Of a DNA stretch of 64,000 nucleotides, positions 33,940 to 42,719 are shown piece after piece. The translations under genes were made by a program, and so were the position numbers. This DNA comes from DTKD01 sp050948905. GTDB taxonomy: Bacteria > Armatimonadota > UBA5829. How positions within the stretch are numbered: position 1 is the first letter of the stretch; every line of letters begins with the position of its first letter. The stretch is taken from NCBI GenBank assembly GCA_050948905.1, contig JBMNES010000001.1, forward strand, positions 434,001 to 498,000. The letters run 5' to 3'. Under the pieces are notes generated by a model. The model saw nothing but the letters and a program-made list of their open reading frames with translations. It was not told the DNA's origin and did no database searches.

Positions 33940-34977
33940 TTAGAGCCCCGGCAGCTTTAATCTTCTCATCACTTCCAGATTCAGCCTGTAGTCACGAGTA
34001 ATGTCCATTCGGCCGATGCTGGAAATATCATCCGCAGATACGCTTCCCACCAGCGTCGTATTGCCATTCAGACGGATAGTGCTGGTGCCGTAAGGTCTAT
34101 GAGCGTACAAAACAGCAGTAACGTTAGAAGCGCCCGACTCGACGATTATATCCCGGGTTGTAACCAAAGCAAGAAATGAGCTGTTGTCCCGAGGAGTCAG
34201 ATTGCTTTTTACAGTGATGTTGCCTGTGCAGACAATGGTAATTGCACCACGATACTTGTTTGGAGCAATGTTTATCGTCGCGTTGCCAGTCACATATATC
34301 AAGACATCCCCATCGCGATCTAACCCGGTAAATAACACATCATAGCTGTAATAATAGACCGCATTAGAGATGTAATATTCATAGGAAATTTCAGGAAACG
34401 AGATCGACGGACAGTTGCCACTACGCGGAGATACAGACCCAAACGCCAGTATATGACCCGCGCTCCATACCCCGGTGCTGATATTATTGGATAAAGCATA
34501 CAGGCTCGCATCACTATTCGTACGAAACCCCCGGCCCGAACTGGTGCTGACAAATTGATTAGTGGAGGATATGCTGGAATCTTCACACCACGCATAATGA
34601 TATGGCAATAAACCAAGCGTCACCCGCTTTAAGACTACCTCACTTCGCCCGCATTTGCCGGTCGAAGTCATGAGCATCATCGATCTGTCCCGGCCGCCGT
34701 CATCAATCGCCTCCACTTTAAAAGAACCGGACCCCATCTCCATCTGCGCCGTAAAAGGAAGCGGCTGATCTTGATAGTGAACCTGGTAGTATGCATACTC
34801 CAGCCCAGCCTCGGCAAGATAGACCTCGGCTTGTCTTTTACAACGCGAATCCTCCGCCAAAAAGTAAGTGTTGGCCGCCCGCAACAAAGCCAATGCAAGC
34901 ACGCAGCCGACCAGCAATGTGACCAATGCCAGCATATACGCCGCGCCGGTATTGTTGTTTATGAGCTTAGTTTGCAT
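33940..34977 (-). CDS. PilX-like pilus assembly protein
   Basis: Start chosen at ATG 34977, which overlaps the previous gene's stop by 11 bases; 345 residues. The N-terminus has the short basic leader, a long hydrophobic helix (TGAAYMLALVTLLVGCVLAL) and then AEAGLEYAYY, the A-E-A-G-x-E pattern of PilX-type minor pilins (PF14341). The remainder is beta-rich with repeated Asn/Ser/Gly turns and a polymer-like right-handed helix pattern (ITVKSN, IIVESG, IRLNGN). It is the last gene of the pilus operon and probably a surface tip component. Confidence 0.7.
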   Translation of the reverse strand: MQTKLINNNTGAAYMLALVTLLVGCVLALALLRAANTYFLAEDSRCKRQAEVYLAEAGLEYAYYQVHYQDQPLPFTAQMEMGSGSFKVEAIDDGGRDRSMMLMTSTGKCGRSEVVLKRVTLGLLPYHYAWCEDSSISSTNQFVSTSSGRGFRTNSDASLYALSNNISTGVWSAGHILAFGSVSPRSGNCPSISFPEISYEYYISNAVYYYSYDVLFTGLDRDGDVLIYVTGNATINIAPNKYRGAITIVCTGNITVKSNLTPRDNSSFLALVTTRDIIVESGASNVTAVLYAHRPYGTSTIRLNGNTTLVGSVSADDISSIGRMDITRDYRLNLEVMRRLKLPGL

Positions 34978-35608
34978 TTTGAAGACAGATGGATTTATGT
35001 TGACGCAGCGTTGCCTGAGTAGCCCCGGCTTTATACTCAGAGGTGGCGACAATGGTAACAAGGGGGCGATCATCGGTCGACATACTGAACTGCAGCGACG
35101 AAATGGGAGCCACCCTGCCTATAGGCTGATTGTAATACAGACTCCATCCCGCATCAGGCACAATCCCGCGCGGGTACATACCCCAGTTCATGGACGCCGA
35201 CCATAATATGTCGCCTGTGCGATTGTAGTTACCGGTGGAGTCTGATAAGTAAAAGACCACCCAATTCCCACTCTGATACTGGACCTTGCCACTGTTCCAA
35301 ACGGGAACGTATATCCCGCCAGCTCGATCGGCAGGCAAGTTTACCGCGATCGCGTCGCCAGGCTCGAACCTTTGCAACACCACGGCTCCTGTCGCCTGAG
35401 ACATAATCTCAGACAAGCGCGTACAGGCCATCGAAGTTGCTACAAGGGCTGTTCCCTGACCACCCTGCCTCTCCCATTCCCCTGCCACGGACAGGTAGAT
35501 GCCGCACAAACTGGTGAGCAAAAGCGCCAGAACCGTACTCACCACCAGCACTTCGACAAGGGTAAAGCCGTTTTTTTGCGTCTTATTTACGGACCCTAAG
35601 CGTCTCAT
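34967..35608 (-). CDS. Minor pilin, PilW/GspJ-like
   Basis: Start placed at 35608 (MRRLGSVNKTQ), which overlaps the previous gene's end by 26 bases; 213 residues. It has a prepilin leader with the cleavage motif K-NG/FTLVEVLVVSTVLAL, where Gly-Phe is the processing site and Glu5 of the mature protein is present. The downstream part is beta-rich. It resembles PilW/GspJ-type minor pilins by position and length. Confidence 0.8.
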   Translation of the reverse strand: MRRLGSVNKTQKNGFTLVEVLVVSTVLALLLTSLCGIYLSVAGEWERQGGQGTALVATSMACTRLSEIMSQATGAVVLQRFEPGDAIAVNLPADRAGGIYVPVWNSGKVQYQSGNWVVFYLSDSTGNYNRTGDILWSASMNWGMYPRGIVPDAGWSLYYNQPIGRVAPISSLQFSMSTDDRPLVTIVATSEYKAGATQATLRQHKSICLQNAN

Positions 35609-35981
35609 ATTGTAGTGTTCGAGTGCCATTAGCCTCTGGCCAGCTTACTTTTACCACGGCTTTGAGCAGGTTTCTCTCACTGATATTCGGATACCAGCTT
35701 ATTGTAACGGCGATCGAATTACCATCTGGCAGCGAGTCATCCTGCCTCGGAAAGGACATCGTCCTGGCATCGTCGAACGGCGCTGCTTTAATCTGCTCGA
35801 TAATGCTCTCGGCCACGCATCGGCCTGCTGCCAACCCTGTTGCCCGTCGCTGGGTCGATTTAGCGGCCGAATTCGCCGAGAGTATGGCGAGCAGCGCGAT
35901 GGATAAAAGAAGAACGGCGGCCAACACCTCGACCAAAGTGAAGCCGCCATCCTCATATTTTTTGCGCCTGAACGGAGTCAT
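35583..35981 (-). CDS. Minor pilin, PilV/GspI-like
   Basis: Start at ATG 35981, directly after the GspG-like gene (TAG-T-ATG), 132 residues. Leader RRKKYEDGG/FTLVEVLAAVLLLSIAL contains the prepilin peptidase site Gly-Phe and Glu5, with a hydrophobic helix. The short length and the place between GspG- and GspJ-like genes match PilV/GspI. The frame opens upstream, but that part overlaps the GspG-like gene. Confidence 0.8.
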   Translation of the reverse strand: MTPFRRKKYEDGGFTLVEVLAAVLLLSIALLAILSANSAAKSTQRRATGLAAGRCVAESIIEQIKAAPFDDARTMSFPRQDDSLPDGNSIAVTISWYPNISERNLLKAVVKVSWPEANGTRTLQYETLRVRK

Positions 35982-35982
35982 A

Positions 35983-36411
35983 CTACCACGTGTTGTATGC
36001 TGTTCCGTCCAGCCCGTTTCCAGAGGCACTGCTGGTAACCTTGCCGGTTGCAGCAGTATAAGTGAAGTCGTTGCCGCTGATCGGGTCTGCAGGCAGCGAT
36101 TCCAGATACGGGCCGTGCCAGTCGCTGGCGGCGACCACGTTGCCGTCCTTGTCTTTGACTTTGGCTTTGTCAGTTTCGACAAGGTCTTCAAGGCTGTTGG
36201 GGTATTTCCCGATATCGGCCTGGAATGTGGCAACGGCGTTGCGCACCAATTTGAGATCGGTCTTCAGGGAGGCCTCTTTACTCCTGGCGCTGGAGTCCAT
36301 AAACTTGGGCAGCACGATTGCCGCCAGAACTGCGAGCACTACAATGACTACCAACAGTTCGACCAGCGTAAAGCCTTTTCGTCGATCCCTGATTTTGGAT
36401 AAAATATGCAT
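35983..36411 (-). CDS. GspG-like major pseudopilin, copy 1
   Basis: 142 residues: RRKG/FTLVELLVVIVVLAVLA, the class III prepilin leader and helix with Glu5, then a small C-terminal domain with ADIGKYPNSL, HGPYLES and DPISGN, close to type II secretion major pseudopilin GspG. It is 57 bases downstream of a near-identical second copy. Residues A-S-A-R-S-K-E after the helix are the same in both. Confidence 0.9.
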   Translation of the reverse strand: MHILSKIRDRRKGFTLVELLVVIVVLAVLAAIVLPKFMDSSARSKEASLKTDLKLVRNAVATFQADIGKYPNSLEDLVETDKAKVKDKDGNVVAASDWHGPYLESLPADPISGNDFTYTAATGKVTSSASGNGLDGTAYNTW

Positions 36412-36467
36412 TTCCTCATCCCTTTCCCGTCTTAGGTTGTATAAGGGCCTTATATAAACAGCCCGAA

Positions 36468-36905
36468 TTACCAGGTGTTATATAAACTGCCGTCCATAGC
36501 AGAACCGCTAGCACTGCTGGTGACTTTTCCGGTGTTTTTGTCGTATGTGAACGGCTGGCCAGAGATCGGATCTGTGACAACCGATTCCAGATACGGGCCA
36601 TGCCAATCACCCGCAGAAACAGCAGCCCCATCCTTGCCTTTTACCTTACTGACATCGGATTCTGCCAGATCGGCCAGGCTATTGGGATATTTGCCTATAT
36701 CCGCCTGGAAGAGGCTAATAGCGGTTCGCACCAGCTTGAGATCGCTTTTAAGTGCGGATTCCTTGCTTCTGGCGCTGGAGTCCATAAATTTGGGCAACAC
36801 AATTGCAGCTAACACCGCGAGAACTACGATCACAACCAGCAATTCGACAAGTGTGAAGCCTTTTTTTGATTTCTTGTTTACCTCGGATTTGTAGAATAAC
36901 TTCAT
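36468..36905 (-). CDS. GspG-like major pseudopilin, copy 2
   Basis: ATG 36905 chosen because GGAGG stands nine bases upstream; 145 residues. Leader KKSKKG/FTLVELLVVIVVLAVLA, then KFMDSSARSKE, ADIGKYPNSL, HGPYLES and DPISGQ, the same as copy 1 with changes elsewhere. It is the first pseudopilin after the platform protein gene, and a tandem duplication produced the second. Both may build the same fibre, or one may be the main subunit. Confidence 0.9.
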   Translation of the reverse strand: MKLFYKSEVNKKSKKGFTLVELLVVIVVLAVLAAIVLPKFMDSSARSKESALKSDLKLVRTAISLFQADIGKYPNSLADLAESDVSKVKGKDGAAVSAGDWHGPYLESVVTDPISGQPFTYDKNTGKVTSSASGSAMDGSLYNTW

Positions 36906-36939
36906 TGAACGAAACCTCCCGTTCATTTTGGGCCCTGGG

Positions 36940-38151
36940 CTACTTGACCCCGCCGACCAACGAATAGATCGGCACGATTACCGACATCGCTATGAACCCA
37001 ACAATCACCCCTAACACAACTATCATAATTGGTTCGATTATTGATGTAAGCGACTTTACCTTTGCCTCGGTTTCTCTATCGAACAAGGCACAAACGTATT
37101 CGAGCATCGCCGGCAACTCGCCCGTTTTTTCTCCACTGGATACCATCTGGAGCACCAGCGGCGGAAAAATGTCTGCTGATCTGAGTGATTGTGAAGTGGC
37201 GTTTCCCTCGGCCACATCATCACACGCTTTCACCAACGCATCTTTCACTATTTCATTATTGGCCGCAGCTCCGGCAATCTCTAGTGTTCTTATCATAGGT
37301 ACGCCACTTCCTAATAAAGTGGACATACATGCCAGGACCCGGCTCAGGATCACTTTGCTGACCACGTCGCCGACAAGGGGCAGTTTCAATACAGCCGCGT
37401 CGAAACGGCGACGACCAGATGGTGTGGATAAATATTTACGAATCAGGTAGGAAAGCCCTATCGCCCCACCGATGAATAAATACCAGTAGGTGGTGGTGAT
37501 GTTTGAGATATTAATCAATAATTGTGTAGTCCACGGCACCTTCGCGCCCATTTTATCGAAGAGCTTTGTAAACCGGGGCAGGATAAACGTAACCATAACC
37601 AGCACAGTTGCCACAGATATGCAGACCACAACGATCGGGTATGCAAGCGCACCTTTAATCTTTCTGACAATTTCGGCGCCCTTTTCCATATGGTCGGCCA
37701 GTTTCTCCAAAGACTCCGCTAAATTGCCCCCAGTCTCCGCCACTCTCGCCATTTCCACAGCCAGCCGGGGAAATATGTTGGGGTGTTTTTCGAATGATTC
37801 GCTGAGTGCTGCTCCGTGGCTGACGTCGAGAGTAATATCCTCGATTACCTGAGCGAAAAGCGGCGATTTCGCCTGCTCGGAAAGCCCTGTTAAACCCTCG
37901 ACAAGTGGAACCCCCGCCCGGATGAGTATACTAAGCTGCCGAACGGTGCTTGCTATCTCCTCAGCGGTCGGCTTCTTGCCGCGCAATTTGGCGGAAGGCA
38001 CAGCCTGCTGGGGGCTTAGTTCGCGTATTTGTATTACGTGTTCGCCCCGCAAACGCAGCATTGCCCTCGCTTGCGACTCGGAGGCCGCGTCTATGCGATC
38101 GTTTTTTGCCGTCCCGGATGGGGTTAAAGCTTTATAATTGAATACTGGCAT
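36940..38151 (-). CDS. GspF/PilC-family inner-membrane platform protein
   Basis: 403 residues with two repeats of the T2SSF domain: the first about 70-195 (QLSILIRAGVPLVEGL) and the second about 270-395 (LSTLLGSGVPMIRTLEIAG), each with a hydrophobic segment, and a long membrane segment near the end. It recruits the assembly ATPase to the inner membrane and helps lift pilin from it. Its gene lies between the ATPase and pseudopilin genes as expected. Confidence 0.94.
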   Translation of the reverse strand: MPVFNYKALTPSGTAKNDRIDAASESQARAMLRLRGEHVIQIRELSPQQAVPSAKLRGKKPTAEEIASTVRQLSILIRAGVPLVEGLTGLSEQAKSPLFAQVIEDITLDVSHGAALSESFEKHPNIFPRLAVEMARVAETGGNLAESLEKLADHMEKGAEIVRKIKGALAYPIVVVCISVATVLVMVTFILPRFTKLFDKMGAKVPWTTQLLINISNITTTYWYLFIGGAIGLSYLIRKYLSTPSGRRRFDAAVLKLPLVGDVVSKVILSRVLACMSTLLGSGVPMIRTLEIAGAAANNEIVKDALVKACDDVAEGNATSQSLRSADIFPPLVLQMVSSGEKTGELPAMLEYVCALFDRETEAKVKSLTSIIEPIMIVVLGVIVGFIAMSVIVPIYSLVGGVK

Positions 38152-38240
38152 AGCTATTGGGTAGTGATCTCGATAGACAGCGATCTTCGAATCTCTGAGA
38201 CACAGGCCTGATTGCCTCGATCAGAATGGCCGTCACCGGC

Positions 38241-38267
38241 AGATTTCTCGCTGCGCTCGAAATGGCA
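38241..38267. repeat. Dispersed repeat copy (TTTCTCGCTGCGCTCGAAATG type)
   Basis: Single copy of the element also found at 27045, 41347 and 55841, here in the 160-base gap between the GspE- and GspF-like genes. Confidence 0.7.
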
Positions 38268-38311
38268 GCCTTTGGATATTGCTTCTTTCGGGTTTTCGCA
38301 TTTTCTCTTAC

Positions 38312-40024
38312 TCATTCCGTGGTGACCCTGATCACTTCTTCCAGAGTAGTCATCCCGGCCTGCACTTTTTTGACTGCATCCTCTCTTAATGTGATCATGC
38401 CGTGTTCGACTGCGATCCGTCGAATTGTGGCGGCCGAGCTTCTTGATATGATCGCCGATCGTACCTTGTCGTCCATCTTCAGCAGTTCATAGATACCGGT
38501 GCGTCCCTTGTATCCTGTCCTGCCGCATTGCTCACACCCGGCGCCTTTCCTTGCCCCGGCCAGATCGGCTGAGTTGATGTTAAGATTGAGTTTTTGAAGT
38601 ATGTCGTCATCTGGAACAAATGGTTCCGCACATCTTGAGCACACCGTGCGCACCAGCCTCTGTGACAGCACTCCGATAATCGACGAAGCCACCAGAAACG
38701 GCTCGACATTCATATCTATAAGCCTTGCCGCGGTGCTGGCAGAATCGTTGGCGTGCAGCGTGCTCAATACAAGGTGTCCTGTCAGCGCCGCTTCGACCGC
38801 GACCTCTGCCGTCTCTGAGTCTCTAATCTCTCCGACCAATATGACGTCGGGGTCCTGTCGCACTATGGTTCTTAATCCGGATGCGAAGGTAAGCCCTGCT
38901 TTGCGGTTGACGTTGCCCTGTATGACCCCCGCGAGCTGATATTCCACAGGGTCCTCAATGGTGACTATATTTCGCTCGACTGTGTTGATCATATTCAGTG
39001 CGGCGTATAGCGAAGTCGTCTTCCCTGCCCCAGTCGGTCCACAGGTGAGTATCATCCCATACGGCGCGCCAGTCATCTGGGCAAAAGTCTCTGCTACTTC
39101 CTGTTGCAGTCCCAATCGATCCAGCGTTACTTTTGCGGCGCTCTTCTCCAACACCCTGATGACGATATTCTCTCCGTGTATCGCAGGGTATGTGGATATG
39201 CGAAAATCGTATTCCTGTGGTCTTGCAATCAGGGTGATTCTTCCGTCCTGCGGGGTTCTGCGCTCTGCGACATCCATTCCCCCCATCACCTTTATGCGAG
39301 AGATCACCGGAGCCTGCAAATCCTTTGGCACGGACATTACTTCGTGCAAAATGCCGTCTACCCTCAGCCTTACGCGCACTCGCCCGGCCTCCGGCTCGAT
39401 ATGAATATCGCTTGCTCGTTCGGCTATAGCACGGGCGATCAGCGCGTTTACCAGCCGTACTACGGGCGCGCCGCCAGCGAGATCTTTAAGATCGGCCACA
39501 TTGCTCTCAGGCTCTTCCGGTTCCTCTTCGCGGATTTTGACCTCCGCGTCGGCGTCTTTGATTGCTTCAACTATGATGTCGCTGATGTCGCCGGCGGCGC
39601 CGAAGCAGTTGAAGATAGCCTCGAGAATTTCTTCTTCGAGGGCTATCATCGGAAGCGGCTCGAGGCCGGTGACCCTGGCGATTTCGTCTATAGCCTGCAC
39701 GTCGAGAGGGTTGACCATAGCGACTTTGAGCAGATCCCCAGATCGTCCAACGGGTATTGCTTTATGTCGCAGCGCGAGGGCGTGAGGGATCAGTCGTGCG
39801 ATGTCGTGATCAAGTTGAGCATCCGTAAACTCCGCGAACTGGATGCCGTGGCGAATTCCGACGCACCGCACTCGGTCGCGCTCGGTTATCATCCCCTTGC
39901 GCACGAGGAACTCGCCGATATCCTCACCGACGTCGGTGCGCAAAGCCAAAGCGGCGTCGAGCTGGTCGGAGGTGAGGATTCCCTCGTCTACAAACACAGA
40001 TGTCAAAGAAGCATCAACTGCCAC
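38312..40024 (-). CDS. GspE/PilB-family assembly ATPase
   Basis: 570 residues from a GTG start (GAGG five bases upstream), overlapping the secretin stop by 11 bases. N-terminal MshEN/T2SSE_N domain (about 1-150), then the ATPase with GPTGAGKTTSLYAAL (Walker A), a His-box and DPDVILVGEIRDSETAEVA (Walker B), plus the zinc-binding CSRC...CEQC finger (about residues 460-510) seen in PilB/GspE. It powers fibre assembly from the cytoplasmic side. Nothing is missing from the motif set; no PilT retraction ATPase gene is in the window. Confidence 0.95.
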   Translation of the reverse strand: MAVDASLTSVFVDEGILTSDQLDAALALRTDVGEDIGEFLVRKGMITERDRVRCVGIRHGIQFAEFTDAQLDHDIARLIPHALALRHKAIPVGRSGDLLKVAMVNPLDVQAIDEIARVTGLEPLPMIALEEEILEAIFNCFGAAGDISDIIVEAIKDADAEVKIREEEPEEPESNVADLKDLAGGAPVVRLVNALIARAIAERASDIHIEPEAGRVRVRLRVDGILHEVMSVPKDLQAPVISRIKVMGGMDVAERRTPQDGRITLIARPQEYDFRISTYPAIHGENIVIRVLEKSAAKVTLDRLGLQQEVAETFAQMTGAPYGMILTCGPTGAGKTTSLYAALNMINTVERNIVTIEDPVEYQLAGVIQGNVNRKAGLTFASGLRTIVRQDPDVILVGEIRDSETAEVAVEAALTGHLVLSTLHANDSASTAARLIDMNVEPFLVASSIIGVLSQRLVRTVCSRCAEPFVPDDDILQKLNLNINSADLAGARKGAGCEQCGRTGYKGRTGIYELLKMDDKVRSAIISRSSAATIRRIAVEHGMITLREDAVKKVQAGMTTLEEVIRVTTE

Positions 40025-41483
40025 TTTCGCCTCGCTGTCTTAATGTGTCGCCGGGAGCGATGATCTTAGGAGTCAGGAAAATAACTATCTCCGTACGAAT
40101 CATGGATTGCTTGCTGTGCCTGAAGAAGCCGCCTATGATGGGTAAATCCCCAAGAAGTGGTATCTTTTCGGCATTTTTAATCTCTTCATCCTTTATCAGG
40201 CCGCCGATAGCCAACGTCTCACCGCTTTTGACTGCGACAGTGGTCCGGGCTTCACGGGTGCTAATCTGTGGGTAATCTCCTGCCTGGGTCTTTAGATACG
40301 ACGTCACCAGGCTAACCTGCGGGTACAGGGTGAGCACGATTTCGTCGTCCTCAGTCACCCTTGGCGCGATTTGCAGATATATACCGACCCTCTCCTCTTC
40401 TTTGTCATACATCGGCGTGCCGAACTGGGTGTAGCCGACGAGTTTTGGGAAAAGTATCCTGTCACCGATCAGTATGTCTGCGTAACCCCCGTCGATGACC
40501 GATATATTTGGTTGCGCGAGCAGGTTTGCGTTGCCGTTGGCTGCCAGCGCGGCCAGGGCGCCGGTGATAGTGTTAGGCTCTTTCGTAAACCGGCCAAACC
40601 GAATACCGCTTGCGGCGCCCTCTGTAAGGACGATCTCGTTCCACGACCAGTTTATTCCGAGGTCTTTTGATTGATTTGAGCCGATTTCGGTGATGGAAAC
40701 CTCGATAGCGATCTGTGCACCCGGTTTATCGAGATCGCCCAACAATGTCTTTGCTCTAGCAATGTCAGCGGCCTGGCCGTATATGACAACGGTCGTTGCG
40801 CTGTCGCTGCCCTGCGTCGGCGAGGTGGATGTGGTGCTGGACGTGCTGCTGGCGCCCGTAGCCTCACTTGCGCTGCTGAGAGGAGCCTGCAGCACCGGGG
40901 TAACGACCGATGGGCCGGCTGCTATTTTGCAATCCGGGAACATGTCGTTAAGCAATGTTACCAGATCGTTAGCTTTGACGTGACGGCATTTCCAGACAAG
41001 TGACTCATATACAGGCGCAGGCGGCGGGGCCACGATTTCGGTTTTTGGGGTCTTGTCGGGCATAGAGATTACGTAGGTCGAATCTTGCTTCTTCCATTCG
41101 AAACCGTGAACTCCGGCGAGGTTGTTCAACAGCGTATCCAGCGACATCTGCTTTAGATGCGCAGTTATCGTGCCTGTCACGTCCGGGCCAATCACGATAT
41201 TTGCTTCGGATTGTTTGGCGAGGGCCTCAAGCACATACCGAATATCCCCGCCGCTGGCATCGACGTCGTATAGTCCTGTTGCGGCTGCGGCTGGGTAGGT
41301 TAAGCAGGATATGAGCATCAGGAGGAAGAGCGCCCCCGGAAAAAGCAGATTTCTCGCTGCGCTCGAAATGACAATTTTTGATCCGCATAGATTTCTCATC
41401 GCGCTCGAAATGACATTTTTTGAGCTGCATAGATTTCTCATCGCGCTCACAATGACAATTTTTGAGCCGAGTAGATTTCTCAT
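40014..41483 (-). CDS. Secretin (PilQ/GspD-like outer membrane channel)
   Basis: The secretin core (about the last 250 residues) is clear: QIAIEVSITEIG, LLAQPNISVIDG, RILFPKLVGY, VGIYLQIAPRV and SGETLAIGGLIKDEE, with a C-terminal VIFLTPKII. Upstream are an N0/AMIN-like segment (YDVDASGGDIRYVLEAL), a DUF-like N1 repeat and a Ser/Thr-rich linker. The 5' end is uncertain: 42-bp repeats supply in-frame ATGs at 41483, 41441 and 41399, and the frame opens as far up as 41570. 41483 has GAGG upstream; 41399 would give the shortest signal peptide that still keeps a basic n-region. A cleavable signal near LLMLISCLTYPAAAA follows the repeats. Confidence 0.88.
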   Translation of the reverse strand: MRNLLGSKIVIVSAMRNLCSSKNVISSAMRNLCGSKIVISSAARNLLFPGALFLLMLISCLTYPAAAATGLYDVDASGGDIRYVLEALAKQSEANIVIGPDVTGTITAHLKQMSLDTLLNNLAGVHGFEWKKQDSTYVISMPDKTPKTEIVAPPPAPVYESLVWKCRHVKANDLVTLLNDMFPDCKIAAGPSVVTPVLQAPLSSASEATGASSTSSTTSTSPTQGSDSATTVVIYGQAADIARAKTLLGDLDKPGAQIAIEVSITEIGSNQSKDLGINWSWNEIVLTEGAASGIRFGRFTKEPNTITGALAALAANGNANLLAQPNISVIDGGYADILIGDRILFPKLVGYTQFGTPMYDKEEERVGIYLQIAPRVTEDDEIVLTLYPQVSLVTSYLKTQAGDYPQISTREARTTVAVKSGETLAIGGLIKDEEIKNAEKIPLLGDLPIIGGFFRHSKQSMIRTEIVIFLTPKIIAPGDTLRQRGESGS

Positions 41484-41514
41484 CGTCCTCGAAATGGCAA
41501 TGAGTATGCCCGTG
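41347..41514 (-). repeat. Four 42-bp tandem repeats at the secretin 5' end
   Basis: AGATTTCTC starts at 41347, 41389, 41431 and 41473, exactly 42 bases apart. Each unit is a variant of the dispersed TTTCTCGCTGCGCTCGAAATG element and encodes 14 residues in frame with the secretin (such as MRNLCGSKIVISSA). The repeat number could change by recombination without breaking the frame. Confidence 0.9.
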
Positions 41515-41532
41515 CGACCCACGATTTTATTT

Positions 41533-42147
41533 TTAGTCCGGCCTTTTGACAACAACAATGTCCACCCCATTCTTCAAAACAGCCTGATCTTTTTCGATTT
41601 TCTGAACCGTATATCCGCCTTCGACAACGTCTCCGACTTCGATGACGCTGGTATCTGATCCGCCCTTGCGGATTACTGCGCTGATTCCGTTGGATCCTGT
41701 CACCGTGGCCAGAAGCGCGAACTCCGGCTCAGCAGGTTTTTGTGAATCCGACGTCCCTATATCATCTCCATCCTCGCCTTCGGCCAGCGAAGCGCCGGTC
41801 GACGAGGGCAATTTGCCGATGGGCATCGCCTGAAGTTGAAAGCCTGGCGCAGTGCCATTTGAGCCCTGATTTTGAACCACCACATTGATGCCATCTTTTG
41901 CTTTCTTAGGTAGAATGCGAAAGGCCTCGGGCTGGCGGAACGGATTGCGCGAAAGGCTGAATGCAGGAGCTACAGTAACCGAGCCTGACCCCGCCTGTGC
42001 CGCCACTGCGGGCTGCGCTGGCTGTGCTGATCTGGACGCACTTTTTGGGCTGAGGCGCACGAATGTTACGACTATAGCCCCCACCAGAATAACCAGAAGG
42101 ATCACAACTGCCGGTGTCGAGTTTTGTCCTGGTCGATTCGCCGCCAT
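41533..42147 (-). CDS. PilP/GspC-like pilus assembly protein
   Basis: 204 residues. Its ATG overlaps the pilO stop by one base (TAATG). One N-terminal membrane segment (about 12-30), a Pro/Gln/Ala linker, then the NPFR motif (RNPFRQ) that starts the folded part in PilP relatives, and a C-terminal HR-like domain (GDVVEGGYTVQKIEKDQAVL). PilP-like proteins connect the inner-membrane platform with the secretin. The next gene downstream is the secretin. Confidence 0.7.
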   Translation of the reverse strand: MAANRPGQNSTPAVVILLVILVGAIVVTFVRLSPKSASRSAQPAQPAVAAQAGSGSVTVAPAFSLSRNPFRQPEAFRILPKKAKDGINVVVQNQGSNGTAPGFQLQAMPIGKLPSSTGASLAEGEDGDDIGTSDSQKPAEPEFALLATVTGSNGISAVIRKGGSDTSVIEVGDVVEGGYTVQKIEKDQAVLKNGVDIVVVKRPD

Positions 42148-42719
42148 TAGCTTGATTTGGCCTTTCTTTCGTATACAGTCAACATAAGATCAAAACGAAC
42201 CTCGTCGACACCGCCCGACGTCTCCGCATGGAAAGCAAAGGATTCCAATTTGACAGGCATACCAGGGTTTCGGAACTGATTCAGCAGCCGCAATACCTTG
42301 AAATAATCTCCCCTGCCCTCTACGCGCACCTTTACCGCGTCCCATTCGCCGATTTTTACATCACCCACCGAGATATCACTAGAGGTCGGTGCCCCCTGCG
42401 GCGTGACGGACTCGACGTTGACTTTTTGTTCGGCAGCCCATCGAGACATCTGCAGGGCGAACACGTCGACTCCGCCGTTGTGCAGCGGCGTTCTGGGAGC
42501 ATCTTTCTGCTGCAGGCTCGCCGCCGTCTTTGACAGCGCAACGGCATCCTGTTGGGCCACTTTTAGCATCTTCTGCGATTTCCAGACCTTACGTACGCTG
42601 GTAACCGTCTTTCCCCCAACAAAACCCGACACGACCAGAGCCAGGACCAGCACAGCAACCTGGGCATATTTCATGCGCTCCACGTTGTCGGTGCAGTATA
42701 TCTTCGGCGCTGTGACCAT
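42147..42719 (-). CDS. pilO: PilO-like pilus assembly protein
   Basis: 190 residues with one membrane segment (about 17-36), a coiled-coil part with many Lys/Gln and a ferredoxin-like C-terminal domain (VRVEGRGDYFKVLRLLNQF, VRFDLMLTVY). Start overlaps the PilN stop by one base. Position between pilN- and pilP-like genes supports the call; sequence similarity alone is weak, as usual for PilO. Confidence 0.7.
   Translation of the reverse strand: MVTAPKIYCTDNVERMKYAQVAVLVLALVVSGFVGGKTVTSVRKVWKSQKMLKVAQQDAVALSKTAASLQQKDAPRTPLHNGGVDVFALQMSRWAAEQKVNVESVTPQGAPTSSDISVGDVKIGEWDAVKVRVEGRGDYFKVLRLLNQFRNPGMPVKLESFAFHAETSGGVDEVRFDLMLTVYERKAKSS

Noticed and set aside
41227..41430. Small protein with HFERDEKS/HFERSEKS repeats
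   Set aside because: It is a translation of the dispersed DNA repeat in another frame than the secretin, a widely seen artefact.
41347..41514. CRISPR array
   Set aside because: The 42-bp units are directly joined tandem repeats with no unique spacers and lie in a coding frame.
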